Assembly: GCF_003987345.1 (NCBI RefSeq)
Contig: NZ_PIPP01000001.1
Location: forward strand, 1 to 64,000
Source of the DNA: Aliidiomarina shirensis
GTDB taxonomy: Bacteria > Pseudomonadota > Gammaproteobacteria > Enterobacterales > Alteromonadaceae
DNA: 64,000 nt
Reading direction: 5' to 3'
Numbering within the stretch: position 1 is the stretch's first letter; each line of letters begins with the position of its first letter. Positions 40,213 through 50,825 of the stretch are shown here, piece by piece. Below the pieces are notes generated by a model, which worked only from the letters and a program-made list of their open reading frames with translations, searched no databases and was not told the DNA's origin. A program made the translations under genes and the position numbers.

Positions 40213-43200
40213 ATGGTAAATGAACCTCTACCAAAAGAAACAGGCATTATTGCTTGGTTTGCCCGCAATAAAGTTGCCGCTAACTTATTGATGCTGTTGA
40301 TTATTGTTGCCGGTATTATTTCCGTTTTTCAAATTCGTAAGCAAATGTTTCCTACCATTGAGCCGAATTTGATTAGTGTGCGGGTTGCTTATCCAGGTGC
40401 CGCACCGCAGGAAGTAGAGCAAGGCGTCATCATTCGCATTGAAGATGCAATTGATGAAGTTGAAGGCTTAAAGCGCATCTCCAGTACCTCAAGCGAGAGC
40501 ATGGGTACGGTAACGATTGAAGTGGAAAGTGGGTATGACATCCAAGAAGTAATGGATGAAGTACGCATGAGCGTGGATGGTATTTCAAGTTTCCCAGCGC
40601 AAATTGAACCGCCAGTTATTTACCGTATTCGGCCGCAGCGCCAGATTATTTGGGTATCGGTATATGGCGATCTTGATGAACGTTCGCGTAAGAACTTAGC
40701 GAAAGAAGTACGCGATGAGATACGTTCAATTTCCGGTATATCCAGAGCTACTGTAGTTGGTGCGCGCAGTGATGAAATTGCGATCGAGATAGCTGAAAGC
40801 GATTTGCGCAAATATGGTTTAACGTTCCAAGACGTTGTGCAAGCGGTAAGAGGCTCGTCGGTTGATGTTCCGGGCGGTACTATTCGCACAGAAACCGGTG
40901 ACATTCTGCTCCGGGCTAAAGGGCAAAGTTATACCGGTCGTGAGTTTGAAGATATCGTGCTTTCGCGCTTCCCTGACGGTACATCGTTAACGGTTGGCGA
41001 TATCGCTTTAGTGCGTGATGATTTTGTGGAAACCCGTTCATTTGCGGAGTTTGATGGTAGCCGGGCTACTTTCGTTCGCGTTGATTCTGTAGGCGAGCAA
41101 AACGATTTACAAATTGCTAGATCGGTAAAAGAGTACGTTGATAGCAAAGCGAAAACCCTGCCTGAGGGCGTAATGCTGGATCATTGGGGTGATAGTTCAT
41201 ATTACTTGCAAGGTCGGCTCGACCTCATGCTGAAGAATATGTATGTGGGTATAGCCCTAGTGTTTATCGCACTTACTTTGTTCTTGCAGCTGCGCCTTGC
41301 CTTCTGGGTAATGGTTGGCTTACCAGTCGCGTTCTTGGGTGCATTAACACTCATGAACCTGCCGATGTTTTATGTTTCCATCAACATGATTTCGTTGTTT
41401 GGTTTTATTCTGGTGCTGGGGATCGTGGTCGATGATGCCATAGTCATCGGGGAAAGTGCTTACTCCGAAATTGAAGAGCACGGAAAATCCGAAGAGAACG
41501 TAATTCGTGGGGCGAAAAAAGTAGCGCTGCCGGCAACCTTCGGGGTGCTTACCACTATCGTGGCTTTCTTACCCATGCTTATGGTGGGCGGCCCAATGGC
41601 CGGTATTTGGGAATCCATCGCTTACGTAGTTATTTTCTGCTTAATTTTCTCGTTGATTGAATCGAAGTGGATTTTACCAGCGCATATCAATGGCATGAAA
41701 TTCTCAAAAACGTCAGAAACGAAACAGAACCGTTTTCAACGCGTGCGTAATGGATTCGCCAATGGCTTGAAATCCTTTGTTGAAAATCGATATCGCCCGT
41801 TTGCCACTAAATGTGTGGAATATCGCTATACCACTATTGCGGCCTTTATTGCCTTGTTCATTATCATGGCTGGCTTGCTTTCTGGCGGTTTTGTGCGCTG
41901 GGTAATTTTCCCAAATATTCCAAGTGATTTCGTAACCGCTAACTTAGAAATGCAGCCTGGTACGAATGAATTACAAACGGCTGATACTTTGCGGCAAGTG
42001 CGTGAAGCGCTGTACGCCATCAACGATGAATATCGTGAAGAATACGATGAGGATTTACTTTCGCATGTAAACGTATTCATGAATGGCGCGATCAACGGTA
42101 CGGTTCTCGTAGAACTATCGAAAGGTGAACAAATCGAGATCGATGGTTTTGGTGTTGTGAACCAGTGGCGTGAGCGGGTGCCTGAACTTGCTGGCGTGAA
42201 AGATCTCAACTTCACCGGAAGTATCGGTGGGGGTGGCGGCTACGATATCGAATTCCAGCTTAGCGGAACCGATCTTGATTCACTTGCCGCGGCCGCTGAG
42301 GAATTACGCGAGGTACTTGCAGGCTACAGTGGCGTGTTCGATATTTCCGATACCTTTGGTACGCCAAGAGAAGAAATTCAGCTTACGATGTTGCCAGCAG
42401 CCGATGCTGCCGGCATTACGCTGCAAGATCTGGCAAGCCAAGTGCGTTATGCCTTCTATGGTGCAGAAGCGCAACGGTTACCCCGCAACGATGAAGAAGT
42501 TCGGGTAATGGTGCGGTATCCATTAGAAGAACGGCAATCGATTGGTAATTTAGAATCGATGATGATCCGTGCTGCTGATGGCCGCGAAATTCCGTTCCGT
42601 GAGCTCGCCGTAGGTAATGTTGGTGATGGCTTCAGTACCATTAACCGCGTAAATGGTGTTCGCAGCGTGAATGTGCGGGCCCGTGTTGATAAAGATAACG
42701 TTGAACCAAGCTCGGTTGTTCGTGATATTCAGGAAAATTATTTACCTGAAATACTTCAGCACTACCCACAGGTGCGTTTTGGCCTTGAGGGTGCCAGCTT
42801 AGATGAAATGGAAGCGCTCAGTTCACTCTTGTTAGGTGCAGTGTTTGCGATGTTTGGTATCTATGCGCTGATGGCTATTCCGTTGAAATCATACAGCCAA
42901 CCGCTGATTATTATGTCGGTGATACCTTTTGGTATTATCGGGGCTATCTTTGGCCACTGGGTGTTGCAAATGCCGCTCAGTATGTTGAGCTTGTTCGGGC
43001 TTATCGCGCTCGCTGGGGTAGTGGTTAACGATAGTTTGATTCTCGTTGATTACGTAAACCAATCGCGCGATAAATTACGGAACTTAAAAGAATCGGTAGT
43101 GAATGCGGGCTGTTCTCGTTTCCGGGCAATCGTGCTTACGTCACTCACCACATTCTTGGGTTTAGCGCCTATAGTATTAGAGCGCAGCATGCAGGCTAAA

Positions 43201-43377
43201 TTCGTGATTCCAATGGCAATATCCTTAGCCTTCGGTATTTTATTCGCCACGGTAATAACCTTGTTGCTGATTCCATGCTTGTACTTGGTGCTCGATGATA
43301 TTAAGCGTATTTTCGGTGGCGGGCACGAAAAGGAATTGGAACGGGCGGCAGCCGAGGAAGATGCCACAACTCGCTAA
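40213..43377 (+). CDS. RND-family efflux permease
   Basis: The 1054-residue inner-membrane proton antiporter has 12 predicted helices in two similar halves with two large periplasmic loops. The first helix region starts ARNKVAANLLMLLIIVAGI, and the proton-relay aspartate pair is in GIVVDDAIVIGE. It is of the AcrB/HAE-like branch that lacks a strict drug assignment (MFPTIEPNLISVRVAYPGAAP). With the adaptor it forms an operon; a terminator follows. The substrate is unknown. Confidence 0.92.
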   Translation: MVNEPLPKETGIIAWFARNKVAANLLMLLIIVAGIISVFQIRKQMFPTIEPNLISVRVAYPGAAPQEVEQGVIIRIEDAIDEVEGLKRISSTSSESMGTVTIEVESGYDIQEVMDEVRMSVDGISSFPAQIEPPVIYRIRPQRQIIWVSVYGDLDERSRKNLAKEVRDEIRSISGISRATVVGARSDEIAIEIAESDLRKYGLTFQDVVQAVRGSSVDVPGGTIRTETGDILLRAKGQSYTGREFEDIVLSRFPDGTSLTVGDIALVRDDFVETRSFAEFDGSRATFVRVDSVGEQNDLQIARSVKEYVDSKAKTLPEGVMLDHWGDSSYYLQGRLDLMLKNMYVGIALVFIALTLFLQLRLAFWVMVGLPVAFLGALTLMNLPMFYVSINMISLFGFILVLGIVVDDAIVIGESAYSEIEEHGKSEENVIRGAKKVALPATFGVLTTIVAFLPMLMVGGPMAGIWESIAYVVIFCLIFSLIESKWILPAHINGMKFSKTSETKQNRFQRVRNGFANGLKSFVENRYRPFATKCVEYRYTTIAAFIALFIIMAGLLSGGFVRWVIFPNIPSDFVTANLEMQPGTNELQTADTLRQVREALYAINDEYREEYDEDLLSHVNVFMNGAINGTVLVELSKGEQIEIDGFGVVNQWRERVPELAGVKDLNFTGSIGGGGGYDIEFQLSGTDLDSLAAAAEELREVLAGYSGVFDISDTFGTPREEIQLTMLPAADAAGITLQDLASQVRYAFYGAEAQRLPRNDEEVRVMVRYPLEERQSIGNLESMMIRAADGREIPFRELAVGNVGDGFSTINRVNGVRSVNVRARVDKDNVEPSSVVRDIQENYLPEILQHYPQVRFGLEGASLDEMEALSSLLLGAVFAMFGIYALMAIPLKSYSQPLIIMSVIPFGIIGAIFGHWVLQMPLSMLSLFGLIALAGVVVNDSLILVDYVNQSRDKLRNLKESVVNAGCSRFRAIVLTSLTTFLGLAPIVLERSMQAKFVIPMAISLAFGILFATVITLLLIPCLYLVLDDIKRIFGGGHEKELERAAAEEDATTR

Positions 43378-43397
43378 AATTAATGCAGAAATAAATC

Positions 43398-43431
43398 GAA
43401 GGGAATGTGCAAACATTCCCTTCTTTCTTTT
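43398..43431 (+). terminator. Intrinsic terminator after the RND operon
   Basis: GAAGGGAATGT (43398-43408) pairs perfectly with ACATTCCCTTC (43413-43423), loop GCAA, followed by a T-rich tail. Confidence 0.9.
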
Positions 43432-43480
43432 CTGAAATCCGCTACACTTGTGCCATTAATGTTTCACCTGAGGGTACGCC

Positions 43481-44209
43481 ATGCCATCAATTCCGCTGAT
43501 CGATATTTTCGCCTTTCTTTGGTTTCTTTTCGTTTGGATCGGGTACGCAACCTTTGCTCGTAAACGGGCAAAAACCTACCACTGCCTCTCGAGTATTTTG
43601 TGTACCTTGCGGGTGGAGTGGATGAACGCGGTTGTGCATAAAGAGAATCATATTGCCGATGCCGCATTAGTTGGAAACGTTGAGCGTACGGTTACGTTTT
43701 TTGCATCCTCTACCATATTCGTATTAGCCGGTGTGCTTACCGTTATTGCCTCGAACGATGCCTTTGTTCGCGTTCTTGAGGAAATGCCATTTACCGCCGA
43801 ACAAAGCCACGGCTTAGTGTTGCTGAAGCTTTCAGGCATTGCCGCTATTATGGTGTATGCATTTTTTAAATTCACATGGGCCGTGCGCCAATTTGGCTTT
43901 GTATCTATTTTGCTGGGTATGGCCCCCTCGATTTCTCGGCCAACCGTGGAGTTGAAAGATCGAGAAGCATTTTCCTTAAATACCGCCAAAGTGTTGGATC
44001 AAGCGGGCCACGAATACAATTATGGATTACGCGCGTATTACTTTGCCTTGGCATATTTATCGTGGTTTGCGAGCCCATGGCTGTTTATTGTGATGAGCAT
44101 CATTGTTATCGCAATATTGTATCGCCGCGAATATAAATCGCATGTCCTGCGCGCCTTGTTAGCCAGCAAAGGCTATGAACCTGGGCCGAAGAAAAAAGGT
44201 GATATTTAA
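43481..44209 (+). CDS. DUF599-family membrane protein
   Basis: The 242-residue membrane protein has four to five hydrophobic helices: residues 7-25, 70-90, 113-130 and two near the C terminus. The sequence RVEWMNAVVHKENHIADAALVGNVERTVTFFASSTIFVLAG is characteristic of DUF599, whose function is unknown. GAGGG precedes the ATG. It is followed 62 bases later by astE, possibly on the same transcript. Confidence 0.85.
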   Translation: MPSIPLIDIFAFLWFLFVWIGYATFARKRAKTYHCLSSILCTLRVEWMNAVVHKENHIADAALVGNVERTVTFFASSTIFVLAGVLTVIASNDAFVRVLEEMPFTAEQSHGLVLLKLSGIAAIMVYAFFKFTWAVRQFGFVSILLGMAPSISRPTVELKDREAFSLNTAKVLDQAGHEYNYGLRAYYFALAYLSWFASPWLFIVMSIIVIAILYRREYKSHVLRALLASKGYEPGPKKKGDI

Positions 44210-44271
44210 ACCTGCCATTTGTATGGCAGCGAACACCTAACATTGAAACGAATTTATATATTGGAGTAGTT

Positions 44272-45315
44272 GTGATTACTGAGTTTTCTGAACAGAATTT
44301 TCTAGAATTTACCCGTGAGAATGAGTGGGGCGCCGACATTCAAGTGGAGCAGCAACTCGCTAACGGCGTAACCATGCAAATTTGGGATAGTGGTGTTGTT
44401 GTTTTTACACCTGCCACAGAAACTCATGCTTTCGATCTTGTGCTTTCGTGCGCAGTACACGGCGATGAAACAGCACCCATAGAGATTTGTGACGAACTTA
44501 TTGAATCGATTCGAAGCGGCGAGCTTACGCTTAACAGCCGTGTTCTGTTTTTAATTGCGAATCCAGCGGCCATCAATATTGGCAAACGCTTTGTTGAAGA
44601 AAATATGAACCGTTTGTTTAGCGGTGCGCATAGCAAAGGCGAGGGCTTGGTTAATCGTGAGCGTGTGCGAGCGAAAGCGATTGAAGGCTACGTGCGTCAG
44701 TTTTTCTCAACTGCACCGGCGGGTGAGCGGCAACGCCTACACTACGATATGCACACGGCCATTCGCGATTCTAAACATGAGAAGTTTGCGGTTTACCCAT
44801 ATACCAATGGCGCGCCCTATAAGAAACAGCAGTTGCAATTATTGCAACTGCTCGATGTACCTGTAGTGCTTTTACACGATGGCCCTACAACCACTTTTTC
44901 ATACTTTTCCGTAAATGAGTTTGGCGCTGATGCGTTCACGCTAGAACTTGGGAAGGTGAAGCCGTTTGGCGAGAACGATATGCAACGTTTTGCGAAAACG
45001 AAACAACAACTCACACGCTTGCTTACCGTTGGCCCGATGGTAGATGGTGAGTTGCAAGCAGACGCGCTACAGATTTATAAAGTGCAGCGCAGCATTAATC
45101 GTAATCATGAAAATTTCCGCCTGCATTTTCCGGATAACGTGGCAAATTTCACCCCGTTTAATAAAGGCGATGTGTTGGCTACTGATGGTGAAGAACCCGT
45201 GCATGCCAACATTGATGGTGAAGCGGTTATCTTTCCGAATGCTAATGTTGCCATTGGGCAACGGGCGTTATTAACGGTTATGCCAATTCCGGCAGAGCAA
45301 TTACCGCTAGTTTAA
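44272..45315 (+). CDS. astE: Succinylglutamate desuccinylase
   Basis: The 347-residue zinc enzyme performs the last step of the arginine succinyltransferase pathway, releasing glutamate and succinate. The M14-type metal site is visible: CAVHGDETAPIEI, then NRLF and LHYDMHTAIRDS. The start is GTG with GGAG five bases upstream. The other ast genes are not adjacent. Shorter AstE-like deacylases are related, but length and motifs favour AstE. Confidence 0.9.
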   Translation: MITEFSEQNFLEFTRENEWGADIQVEQQLANGVTMQIWDSGVVVFTPATETHAFDLVLSCAVHGDETAPIEICDELIESIRSGELTLNSRVLFLIANPAAINIGKRFVEENMNRLFSGAHSKGEGLVNRERVRAKAIEGYVRQFFSTAPAGERQRLHYDMHTAIRDSKHEKFAVYPYTNGAPYKKQQLQLLQLLDVPVVLLHDGPTTTFSYFSVNEFGADAFTLELGKVKPFGENDMQRFAKTKQQLTRLLTVGPMVDGELQADALQIYKVQRSINRNHENFRLHFPDNVANFTPFNKGDVLATDGEEPVHANIDGEAVIFPNANVAIGQRALLTVMPIPAEQLPLV

Positions 45316-45449
45316 TCTGGTCAGAGCAGCGAGGGGTCTGATCCCGGCTTGTGCTGTGCGACAATACGCGTATTCGTGGCCCAAGTGAGTGCTGTACGCC
45401 AGAATGAACAGTTATTTGCGGAAACTGATGCAACAAAGTTTGCAACACA

Positions 45450-45467
45450 GTTAACGTAAAGGTAAAG
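45450..45467. promoter_or_regulatory. Possible regulator site upstream of the bkd operon
   Basis: TTAACGTAAAGGTAAAGTTC, starting at 45451, contains repeated GTAAA words and loosely resembles the TTTACGT-type operators of LiuR-like regulators of branched-chain catabolism. It lies about 40 bases before the E1alpha start. The match is weak. Confidence 0.25.
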
Positions 45468-45503
45468 TTCGCGACAAAGTTTTAACATCTTAGAGAGAGT
45501 GCT

Positions 45504-46697
45504 ATGGCTAAGCAAATGGCAAAGGATCCTCAGAAAACCGCAGTGGTTACTGAACTGCAGGTTATTGAGGGTAACGCATTGAATATCCCAATGTATCAGT
45601 TGCTGAAAGAAGATGGCAGCGTGCACAAAGGTGCAGAGTTACCTGATATCGATAAAGAACTAGCGTTGAAAATGTTCGATACCATGCAATTTATTCGCGT
45701 GTTAGATGAACGTATGATTGCTGCACAGCGGCAAGGCCGCATCAGCTTTTATCTTTCATCGTTGGGCGAAGAAGCGGCAGCGATTGGTTCAGCGGCAGCA
45801 TTGAAGTTTGAAGATATGATTATGGGCCAATATCGTGAGCAAGGCTCATTGGCTTTCCGTGGCTTTACCATTGAGCAGTTCATGAACCAGTTGTTCTCGA
45901 ATGCCAAAGATCTTGGTAAAGGCCGCCAGATGCCTGTGCATTACGGCTCCGCTGAACTTAACTTCATGACCATCTCTTCACCGTTAGGCACACAAATTCC
46001 ACAAGCGGCGGGCTATGCGTTTGGCCAGAAGCAAAGCGGCGATAAAACCTGCACCTTATGTTATTTCGGTGAAGGCGCAGCCTCTGAAGGTGATTTCCAC
46101 GCCGGTATGAACATGGCGGCGGTATTGAAAGTGCCAGCAATATTCTTTTGCCGGAACAACGGTTACGCGATTTCTACTCCAGCGGCAGAGCAATTCGCCG
46201 GTGATGGGATTGCACCGCGTGCTGTTGGCTACGGTATGAAAGCCATTCGTGTTGATGGCAATGATATTTTTGCGGTTTATAAAGCTACCCAAGAAGCGCG
46301 CCGTTTAGCCGTTGAAGAAAATGAGCCGGTATTGATTGAAGCGATGTCGTATCGCATGGCTGGCCATTCTACTTCAGATGATCCAACGGGCTATCGCTCG
46401 CGGGAAGAGGAAGAAGCACGCCGGGTTCGTGAGCCAATGATTCGTTTCCGCAACTGGTTAGTGAAACAAGGCTGGATTACCGAAGAAGAAGCCGATGCGC
46501 AACAAAAAGCGCATAAAGACACCGTGCTTGCGGCATTGAAAGAAGCTGAAAAAGTAGACGTTCCGCACGTTGATGAAATCATTACCGATGTGTACGCCGA
46601 ACCTACTGAAGCATTAAAAGTTCAGCTGGAAGAATTAAAAGCGCATATTCGTAAATATCCGGATGCTTATCCGAATACCTCAGGAGGCGTGAAATAA
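45504..46697 (+). CDS. bkdA1: Branched-chain 2-oxoacid dehydrogenase E1 alpha subunit
   Basis: The 397-residue thiamine-diphosphate subunit decarboxylates the keto acids of valine, leucine and isoleucine. The ThDP/Mg motif is [20 protein letters not shown]...FCRNN. The substrate-channel block [15 protein letters not shown] and the phosphorylation-loop region [20 protein letters not shown] are as in BCKDH rather than pyruvate dehydrogenase. Its stop overlaps the ATG of the beta subunit. Confidence 0.93.
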   Translation: MAKQMAKDPQKTAVVTELQVIEGNALNIPMYQLLKEDGSVHKGAELPDIDKELALKMFDTMQFIRVLDERMIAAQRQGRISFYLSSLGEEAAAIGSAAALKFEDMIMGQYREQGSLAFRGFTIEQFMNQLFSNAKDLGKGRQMPVHYGSAELNFMTISSPLGTQIPQAAGYAFGQKQSGDKTCTLCYFGEGAASEGDFHAGMNMAAVLKVPAIFFCRNNGYAISTPAAEQFAGDGIAPRAVGYGMKAIRVDGNDIFAVYKATQEARRLAVEENEPVLIEAMSYRMAGHSTSDDPTGYRSREEEEARRVREPMIRFRNWLVKQGWITEEEADAQQKAHKDTVLAALKEAEKVDVPHVDEIITDVYAEPTEALKVQLEELKAHIRKYPDAYPNTSGGVK

Positions 46698-47674
46698 TGG
46701 CTAAAATGAATTTGCTCCAAGCCATCAACAGCGCCCTCGATGTGGCGATGGCGAAAAACGATAAAGTATCTGTATTTGGTGAAGATGTTGGCCACTTTGG
46801 CGGCGTTTTCCGTGCTACCAGCGGCTTACAAGAAAAATATGGCCGCGCGCGCTGCTTCAATACCCCATTGGTAGAGCAAGGCATTATTGGTTTTGCTAAC
46901 GGTTTAGCGGCTCAGGGCAGTTTGCCAGTAGCTGAAATTCAGTTTGGTGATTATATTTTCCCTGCGTTCGATCAAATCGTGAACGAAACCGCGAAATTCC
47001 GTTACCGTTCAGGGAATGAATTTAACGTAGGTGGTTTAACCATTCGTACGCCATACGGCGGCGGTATTCACGGTGGCCACTATCATTCGCAATCACCTGA
47101 AGCCTATTTTGCCCACACACCAGGTTTGAAAATTGTGATGCCACGTAACCCATACCAAGCCAAAGGGTTATTGTTGAGCGCTATTTTTGATCCGAACCCG
47201 GTGATTTTCATGGAACCGAAGCGTTTGTATCGCGCGGCGGTTGGTGAAGTGCCAGAAGAAGAATATACCTTGCCACTCGGTAAAGCTGAGGTAGTGCAGG
47301 AAGGTTCTGATGTAACGGTAATTGGTTGGGGCGCACAAGTTGAAGTAATCGAACGTGCGGCTGAGCTTGCGAAGAAAGATGGCGTAAGCGTTGAAATTAT
47401 CGATTTGCGCAGCATTTTGCCGTGGGATGTGGATACGGTAGCGAAATCAGTAATGAAAACTGGCCGCGCTGTGGTAAGCCAAGAAGCGCCGCATACCATG
47501 GCATTTGGTAGTGAAGTGGCAGCAACGATTCAAGAGCGTTGCTTCCTATACCTTGAATCGCCAGTAATGCGTGCTTCAGGTTTAGATACGCCTTACCCAT
47601 TAGCGCATGAGAAAGAGTACTTTTCAGATCATTTGAAAACGTACGAAGCCATTAAGCGTTCACTGAATTACTAA
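46697..47674 (+). CDS. bkdA2: Branched-chain 2-oxoacid dehydrogenase E1 beta subunit
   Basis: The 325-residue partner of E1 alpha completes the heterotetrameric decarboxylase. Recognisable blocks are [57 protein letters not shown] and the C-terminal transketolase domain ([20 protein letters not shown]). It overlaps the alpha gene by one base and is followed by E2 after 11 bases. Confidence 0.95.
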   Translation: MAKMNLLQAINSALDVAMAKNDKVSVFGEDVGHFGGVFRATSGLQEKYGRARCFNTPLVEQGIIGFANGLAAQGSLPVAEIQFGDYIFPAFDQIVNETAKFRYRSGNEFNVGGLTIRTPYGGGIHGGHYHSQSPEAYFAHTPGLKIVMPRNPYQAKGLLLSAIFDPNPVIFMEPKRLYRAAVGEVPEEEYTLPLGKAEVVQEGSDVTVIGWGAQVEVIERAAELAKKDGVSVEIIDLRSILPWDVDTVAKSVMKTGRAVVSQEAPHTMAFGSEVAATIQERCFLYLESPVMRASGLDTPYPLAHEKEYFSDHLKTYEAIKRSLNY

Positions 47675-47685
47675 TAGGAGCTCGC

Positions 47686-49344
47686 ATGAGTACTGATTTC
47701 ATTTTACCGGATATCGGCGAAGGTATCGTTGAGTGTGAAATCGTTGAATGGCAGGTCCAGGAAGGCGATTCAGTTCAAGAAGATCAAGTAGTGGTTGAGG
47801 TAATGACCGATAAAGCCGTGGTAGAAATCCCGGCTAAATTCGATGGTACTGTAACCAAGCTGTATTACGCCAAAGGCGATATTGCCAAAGTAGGCGAGCC
47901 TTTGTTTGCCATTGATTCAGAGGCCGGTGGTGCTCCAGCACAAACTGAGAGCAAGCCACAGCCCGCGGCGCCTGCAGATTCTTCAGCAGAAGAAGTGAAA
48001 GCAGATCCGAAAGAAGAAGTGAAGCCAGAAGCGAAAGGCCAGAGCAGTTCGCAAGGCTCATCCAACAGCGCCAACTTTATTTTACCGGATATCGGTGAAG
48101 GTATTGTTGAATGCGAAATCGTTGAGTGGCGCGTGAGCGAAGGCGATACCGTGGAAGAAGACCAAGTTGTGGTTGAAGTAATGACCGATAAAGCTGTGGT
48201 TGAGATTCCAGCGAAATCTGATGGTACCGTAAGCAAGTTATTTTATGCCAAAGGCGATATCGCAAGAGTGGGTGAACCATTGTTTGCGTTAGAAACAGCG
48301 GGCGGTTCGGATTCGGCAAGTGCGGCAGCAGAAACTAGCGATGATTCTGCACCAGCGGATGCACCTGTTGAATCAACAGCGCGTGCCGCCGGTGGTGAAT
48401 TTGAAGCACCACAGCCTGCCGCTGATGGCAAAGCGCTGGCCAGCCCAGCGGTTCGCCGCCGTGCGCGCGAAGCCGGCATTGATTTAGTGAAAGTACAAGG
48501 CTCAGGTAAGAAAGGCCGTATCTTAAAAGAAGATTTAGAGAAGGCGCCAGGGCAAGCCGCTGAGCGCTCAGATAAGGCCGAGAGCGCTGCGAATTCAAGT
48601 GCTAGCTCAAGTGCCACGGCAACGGCTCCAGCAAGTGGTGGCAAGCGTACAGAGCCAGTTCGTGGCGTACGTGCAGCAATGGCCCGGCAAATGGCGGAAT
48701 CGGTACGCACCATTCCACATTTCACTTACGCAGAAGAGTTTGATTTAACTGATTTGCGTATCATGCATGCGAAATTGAAAGCACAATATGCGGAGCAGGG
48801 CGTACGTCTTACGTTAATGCCATTCTTTATCAAAGCAATGAGCTTAGCGTTAAGTGAATTCCCAATTATGAACGCGCAGCTGAACGATGATGCTACTGAA
48901 ATCACATATTTCGACGACCACAACATTGGTATGGCGGTTGCCACCAAAGTTGGCTTAATGGTGCCGAATATCAAACAAGTTCAGAATAAATCGTTGCTCG
49001 AAGTTGCTGAAGAAGTGAACCGTTTAACGGCTTCTGCGCGTGAAGGCAAAGTTGCTCAGGCTGATATGAAGGGCGGTACGATTACCATCTCGAATATCGG
49101 TGTTGTGGGCGGAACTGTTACTACGCCAATCATCAACAAACCCGAAGCGGCTATTGTTGCGCTTGGTAAAGTGCAAACCCTACCGCGTTTCGCTGCTGAT
49201 GGCAGTGTAGTGGGGCGCGATATGATGGTGGCGAGCTGGTCGGGCGATCACCGTATTATTGATGGCGCAACCATTGCGAACTTCAACAAGCGCTGGCAGC
49301 AGTTCTTGGAAGATCCAATGCAGATGCTTACGGTTATGCGTTGA
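47686..49344 (+). CDS. bkdB: Branched-chain 2-oxoacid dehydrogenase E2 with two lipoyl domains
   Basis: The 552-residue dihydrolipoyl acyltransferase core has two nearly identical lipoyl domains at residues 1-80 and 127-206, with lipoyl lysines K43 and K169, both in VMTDKAVVEIPAK. These are joined by alanine/serine/glutamate-rich linkers. Next come the peripheral subunit-binding domain (ASPAVRRRAREAGIDL) and the catalytic domain with the GDHRIIDG motif. No E3 (lipoamide dehydrogenase) gene follows; the complex must borrow one from elsewhere. AGGAG precedes the ATG. Confidence 0.95.
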   Translation: MSTDFILPDIGEGIVECEIVEWQVQEGDSVQEDQVVVEVMTDKAVVEIPAKFDGTVTKLYYAKGDIAKVGEPLFAIDSEAGGAPAQTESKPQPAAPADSSAEEVKADPKEEVKPEAKGQSSSQGSSNSANFILPDIGEGIVECEIVEWRVSEGDTVEEDQVVVEVMTDKAVVEIPAKSDGTVSKLFYAKGDIARVGEPLFALETAGGSDSASAAAETSDDSAPADAPVESTARAAGGEFEAPQPAADGKALASPAVRRRAREAGIDLVKVQGSGKKGRILKEDLEKAPGQAAERSDKAESAANSSASSSATATAPASGGKRTEPVRGVRAAMARQMAESVRTIPHFTYAEEFDLTDLRIMHAKLKAQYAEQGVRLTLMPFFIKAMSLALSEFPIMNAQLNDDATEITYFDDHNIGMAVATKVGLMVPNIKQVQNKSLLEVAEEVNRLTASAREGKVAQADMKGGTITISNIGVVGGTVTTPIINKPEAAIVALGKVQTLPRFAADGSVVGRDMMVASWSGDHRIIDGATIANFNKRWQQFLEDPMQMLTVMR

Positions 49345-49375
49345 GATAAGGCGCTACTAGCGGCATTTAAAAAAG

Positions 49376-49404
49376 AAGGGCTCCATAACGGAGCCCTTTT
49401 TGTT
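49376..49404 (+). terminator. Intrinsic terminator after the bkd operon
   Basis: AAGGGCTCC (49376-49384) pairs with GGAGCCCTT (49390-49398), followed by T5. An A tract on the left could also let it end transcription from the convergent SDR gene. Confidence 0.9.
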
Positions 49405-49427
49405 TGTTCTTAAATTACTTAAGGCCT

Positions 49428-50207
49428 TTAGCGTTTTGCTGATATTTTCCGCACGAGGTTTGGAAAGAAACGCTGTAACGTCGGTGCGAGTTTACTTAAA
49501 CCTTTGCCGACAATGACTTCACTGCGGTTATCTTCAATGGCTTTAATAATCGCTGCAGCACATTCTTCTGGGCTAATACCACCGGTGATATCCGGATCTT
49601 CTTGGTTTAGCTTGCTGCCATCGCCGGTAAGTGCGTTGTGAGAAACTTGGGTGCGCACGAAACCGGGGCAAATGGTGGTGAATTGCACATTATGCTCCGC
49701 CATTTCCGCGCGGGCACAATCCATAAAGCCGATCACACCGAACTTAGCGCCGGAATAACCGCTACGCAGTTTACTTCCCACCTTGCCGGCTACGCTGGCA
49801 ATGGTAACCACATGCCCTTGTTTCCGAGCTGTCATTTGCGGTAACACGGCTTTGGTTAAAGCAATAACACTAAAGTAATCGATTTCCATGAGCTGGCGAT
49901 AAACGCTTAAATCGGTTTCGAGTACCGCGCTGCGTTGGGAAACACCGGCGTTATTAATGAGAATGTCGATAGCTTCATTCGCAACCAGTGCTTGGCTTTG
50001 TTCGAACGCGGCTTCAGGGTTACTCAAATCGAGCGGGAATACGCTATGTTCGCCAGGTAGCCGCTGTGCCAGTTCTTCAAGCGTAGCCACGCTACGTGCG
50101 GTTAAAATTAGTTTGGCACCCTTGTTCGCTAACGCTTCTGCAAGCGCAAGGCCAATGCCGGAAGAAGCACCGGTGAGCCATATTGTTTTGCCGTTAATCT
50201 TGCTCAT
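49428..50207 (-). CDS. Short-chain dehydrogenase/reductase (SDR)
   Basis: The 259-residue classical SDR has the cofactor motif TGASSGIGLALAEAL, the NNAGVSQRS strand, and catalytic S-Y-K in ASVAGKVGSKLRSGYSGAKFG. The segment after it (ICPGFVRTQVSHNALTGDG) resembles the DHRS7-like subgroup. The substrate is unknown. It lies 23 bases downstream of rnhB on the same strand, so it may be the end of an argE-rnhB-SDR transcript. Confidence 0.88.
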   Translation of the reverse strand: MSKINGKTIWLTGASSGIGLALAEALANKGAKLILTARSVATLEELAQRLPGEHSVFPLDLSNPEAAFEQSQALVANEAIDILINNAGVSQRSAVLETDLSVYRQLMEIDYFSVIALTKAVLPQMTARKQGHVVTIASVAGKVGSKLRSGYSGAKFGVIGFMDCARAEMAEHNVQFTTICPGFVRTQVSHNALTGDGSKLNQEDPDITGGISPEECAAAIIKAIEDNRSEVIVGKGLSKLAPTLQRFFPNLVRKISAKR

Positions 50208-50230
50208 GCTTTCTTCTCTCTTACGTGTTG

Positions 50231-50824
50231 TTAAGCTTGCGCTTCAGCAGTTTCAATCACTTCGCGCACGGGCCTGAAGCTCTTGCGGTGAATCGGGCTA
50301 GCACCGTGCTTTTGCAAGGCTTCTAGGTGCGCTGCAGTGCCGTAAGCTTTGTGTTGTGCGAAATTATATTCTGGGTAACGCTCATGCCATTCTAACATTT
50401 GCCGATCACGCTCAACTTTCGCCAAAATTGAAGCAGCACCAATGCAGGCTTCTTTTAAATCGCCTTTAATAATGGCTTCGGCGGCAATCGCTAACTTGGG
50501 TACGCGATTACCATCAATCAGCGCCTTATGCGCCGCAATTGGCAGCGATTCAATGGCACGTTTCATGGCCAGCATTGAGGCTTGTAAGATATTAATTTCA
50601 TCAATCTCATCGGCATCACATTGCGCAATAGCCCAAGCCAAGGCTTTTTCCTTAATTTCTAAGCTCAGGGCATTCCGTTTCTTTTCGCTAAGCTTTTTCG
50701 AATCGGTAATGCCCAAAATCGGATTTTCGGGATCAAGAATAACCGCTGCTGCAACCACAGGCCCAGCGATTGGCCCGCGGCCAGCTTCGTCGGCGCCACA
50801 AATATAGAAAACAGGCTCGCTCAT
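50231..50824 (-). CDS. rnhB: Ribonuclease HII
   Basis: The 197-residue enzyme removes ribonucleotides from DNA. Catalytic residues are in [15 protein letters not shown] (D12, E13 in this numbering) and LIDGNRVP; the C-terminal [16 protein letters not shown] is also typical. ATG at 50824 is one base from the argE stop; an ATG eight codons earlier would overlap argE. In many relatives rnhB lies with lpxB and dnaE; here it is about 13 kb from dnaE, behind argE. Confidence 0.94.
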   Translation of the reverse strand: MSEPVFYICGADEAGRGPIAGPVVAAAVILDPENPILGITDSKKLSEKKRNALSLEIKEKALAWAIAQCDADEIDEINILQASMLAMKRAIESLPIAAHKALIDGNRVPKLAIAAEAIIKGDLKEACIGAASILAKVERDRQMLEWHERYPEYNFAQHKAYGTAAHLEALQKHGASPIHRKSFRPVREVIETAEAQA

Positions 50825-50825
50825 A

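Noticed and set aside
48243-48725. Open frame of 160 codons opposite bkdB
   Set aside because: It is the complement of the Ala/Ser-rich linker and subunit-binding domain of E2, whose coding frame is certain.
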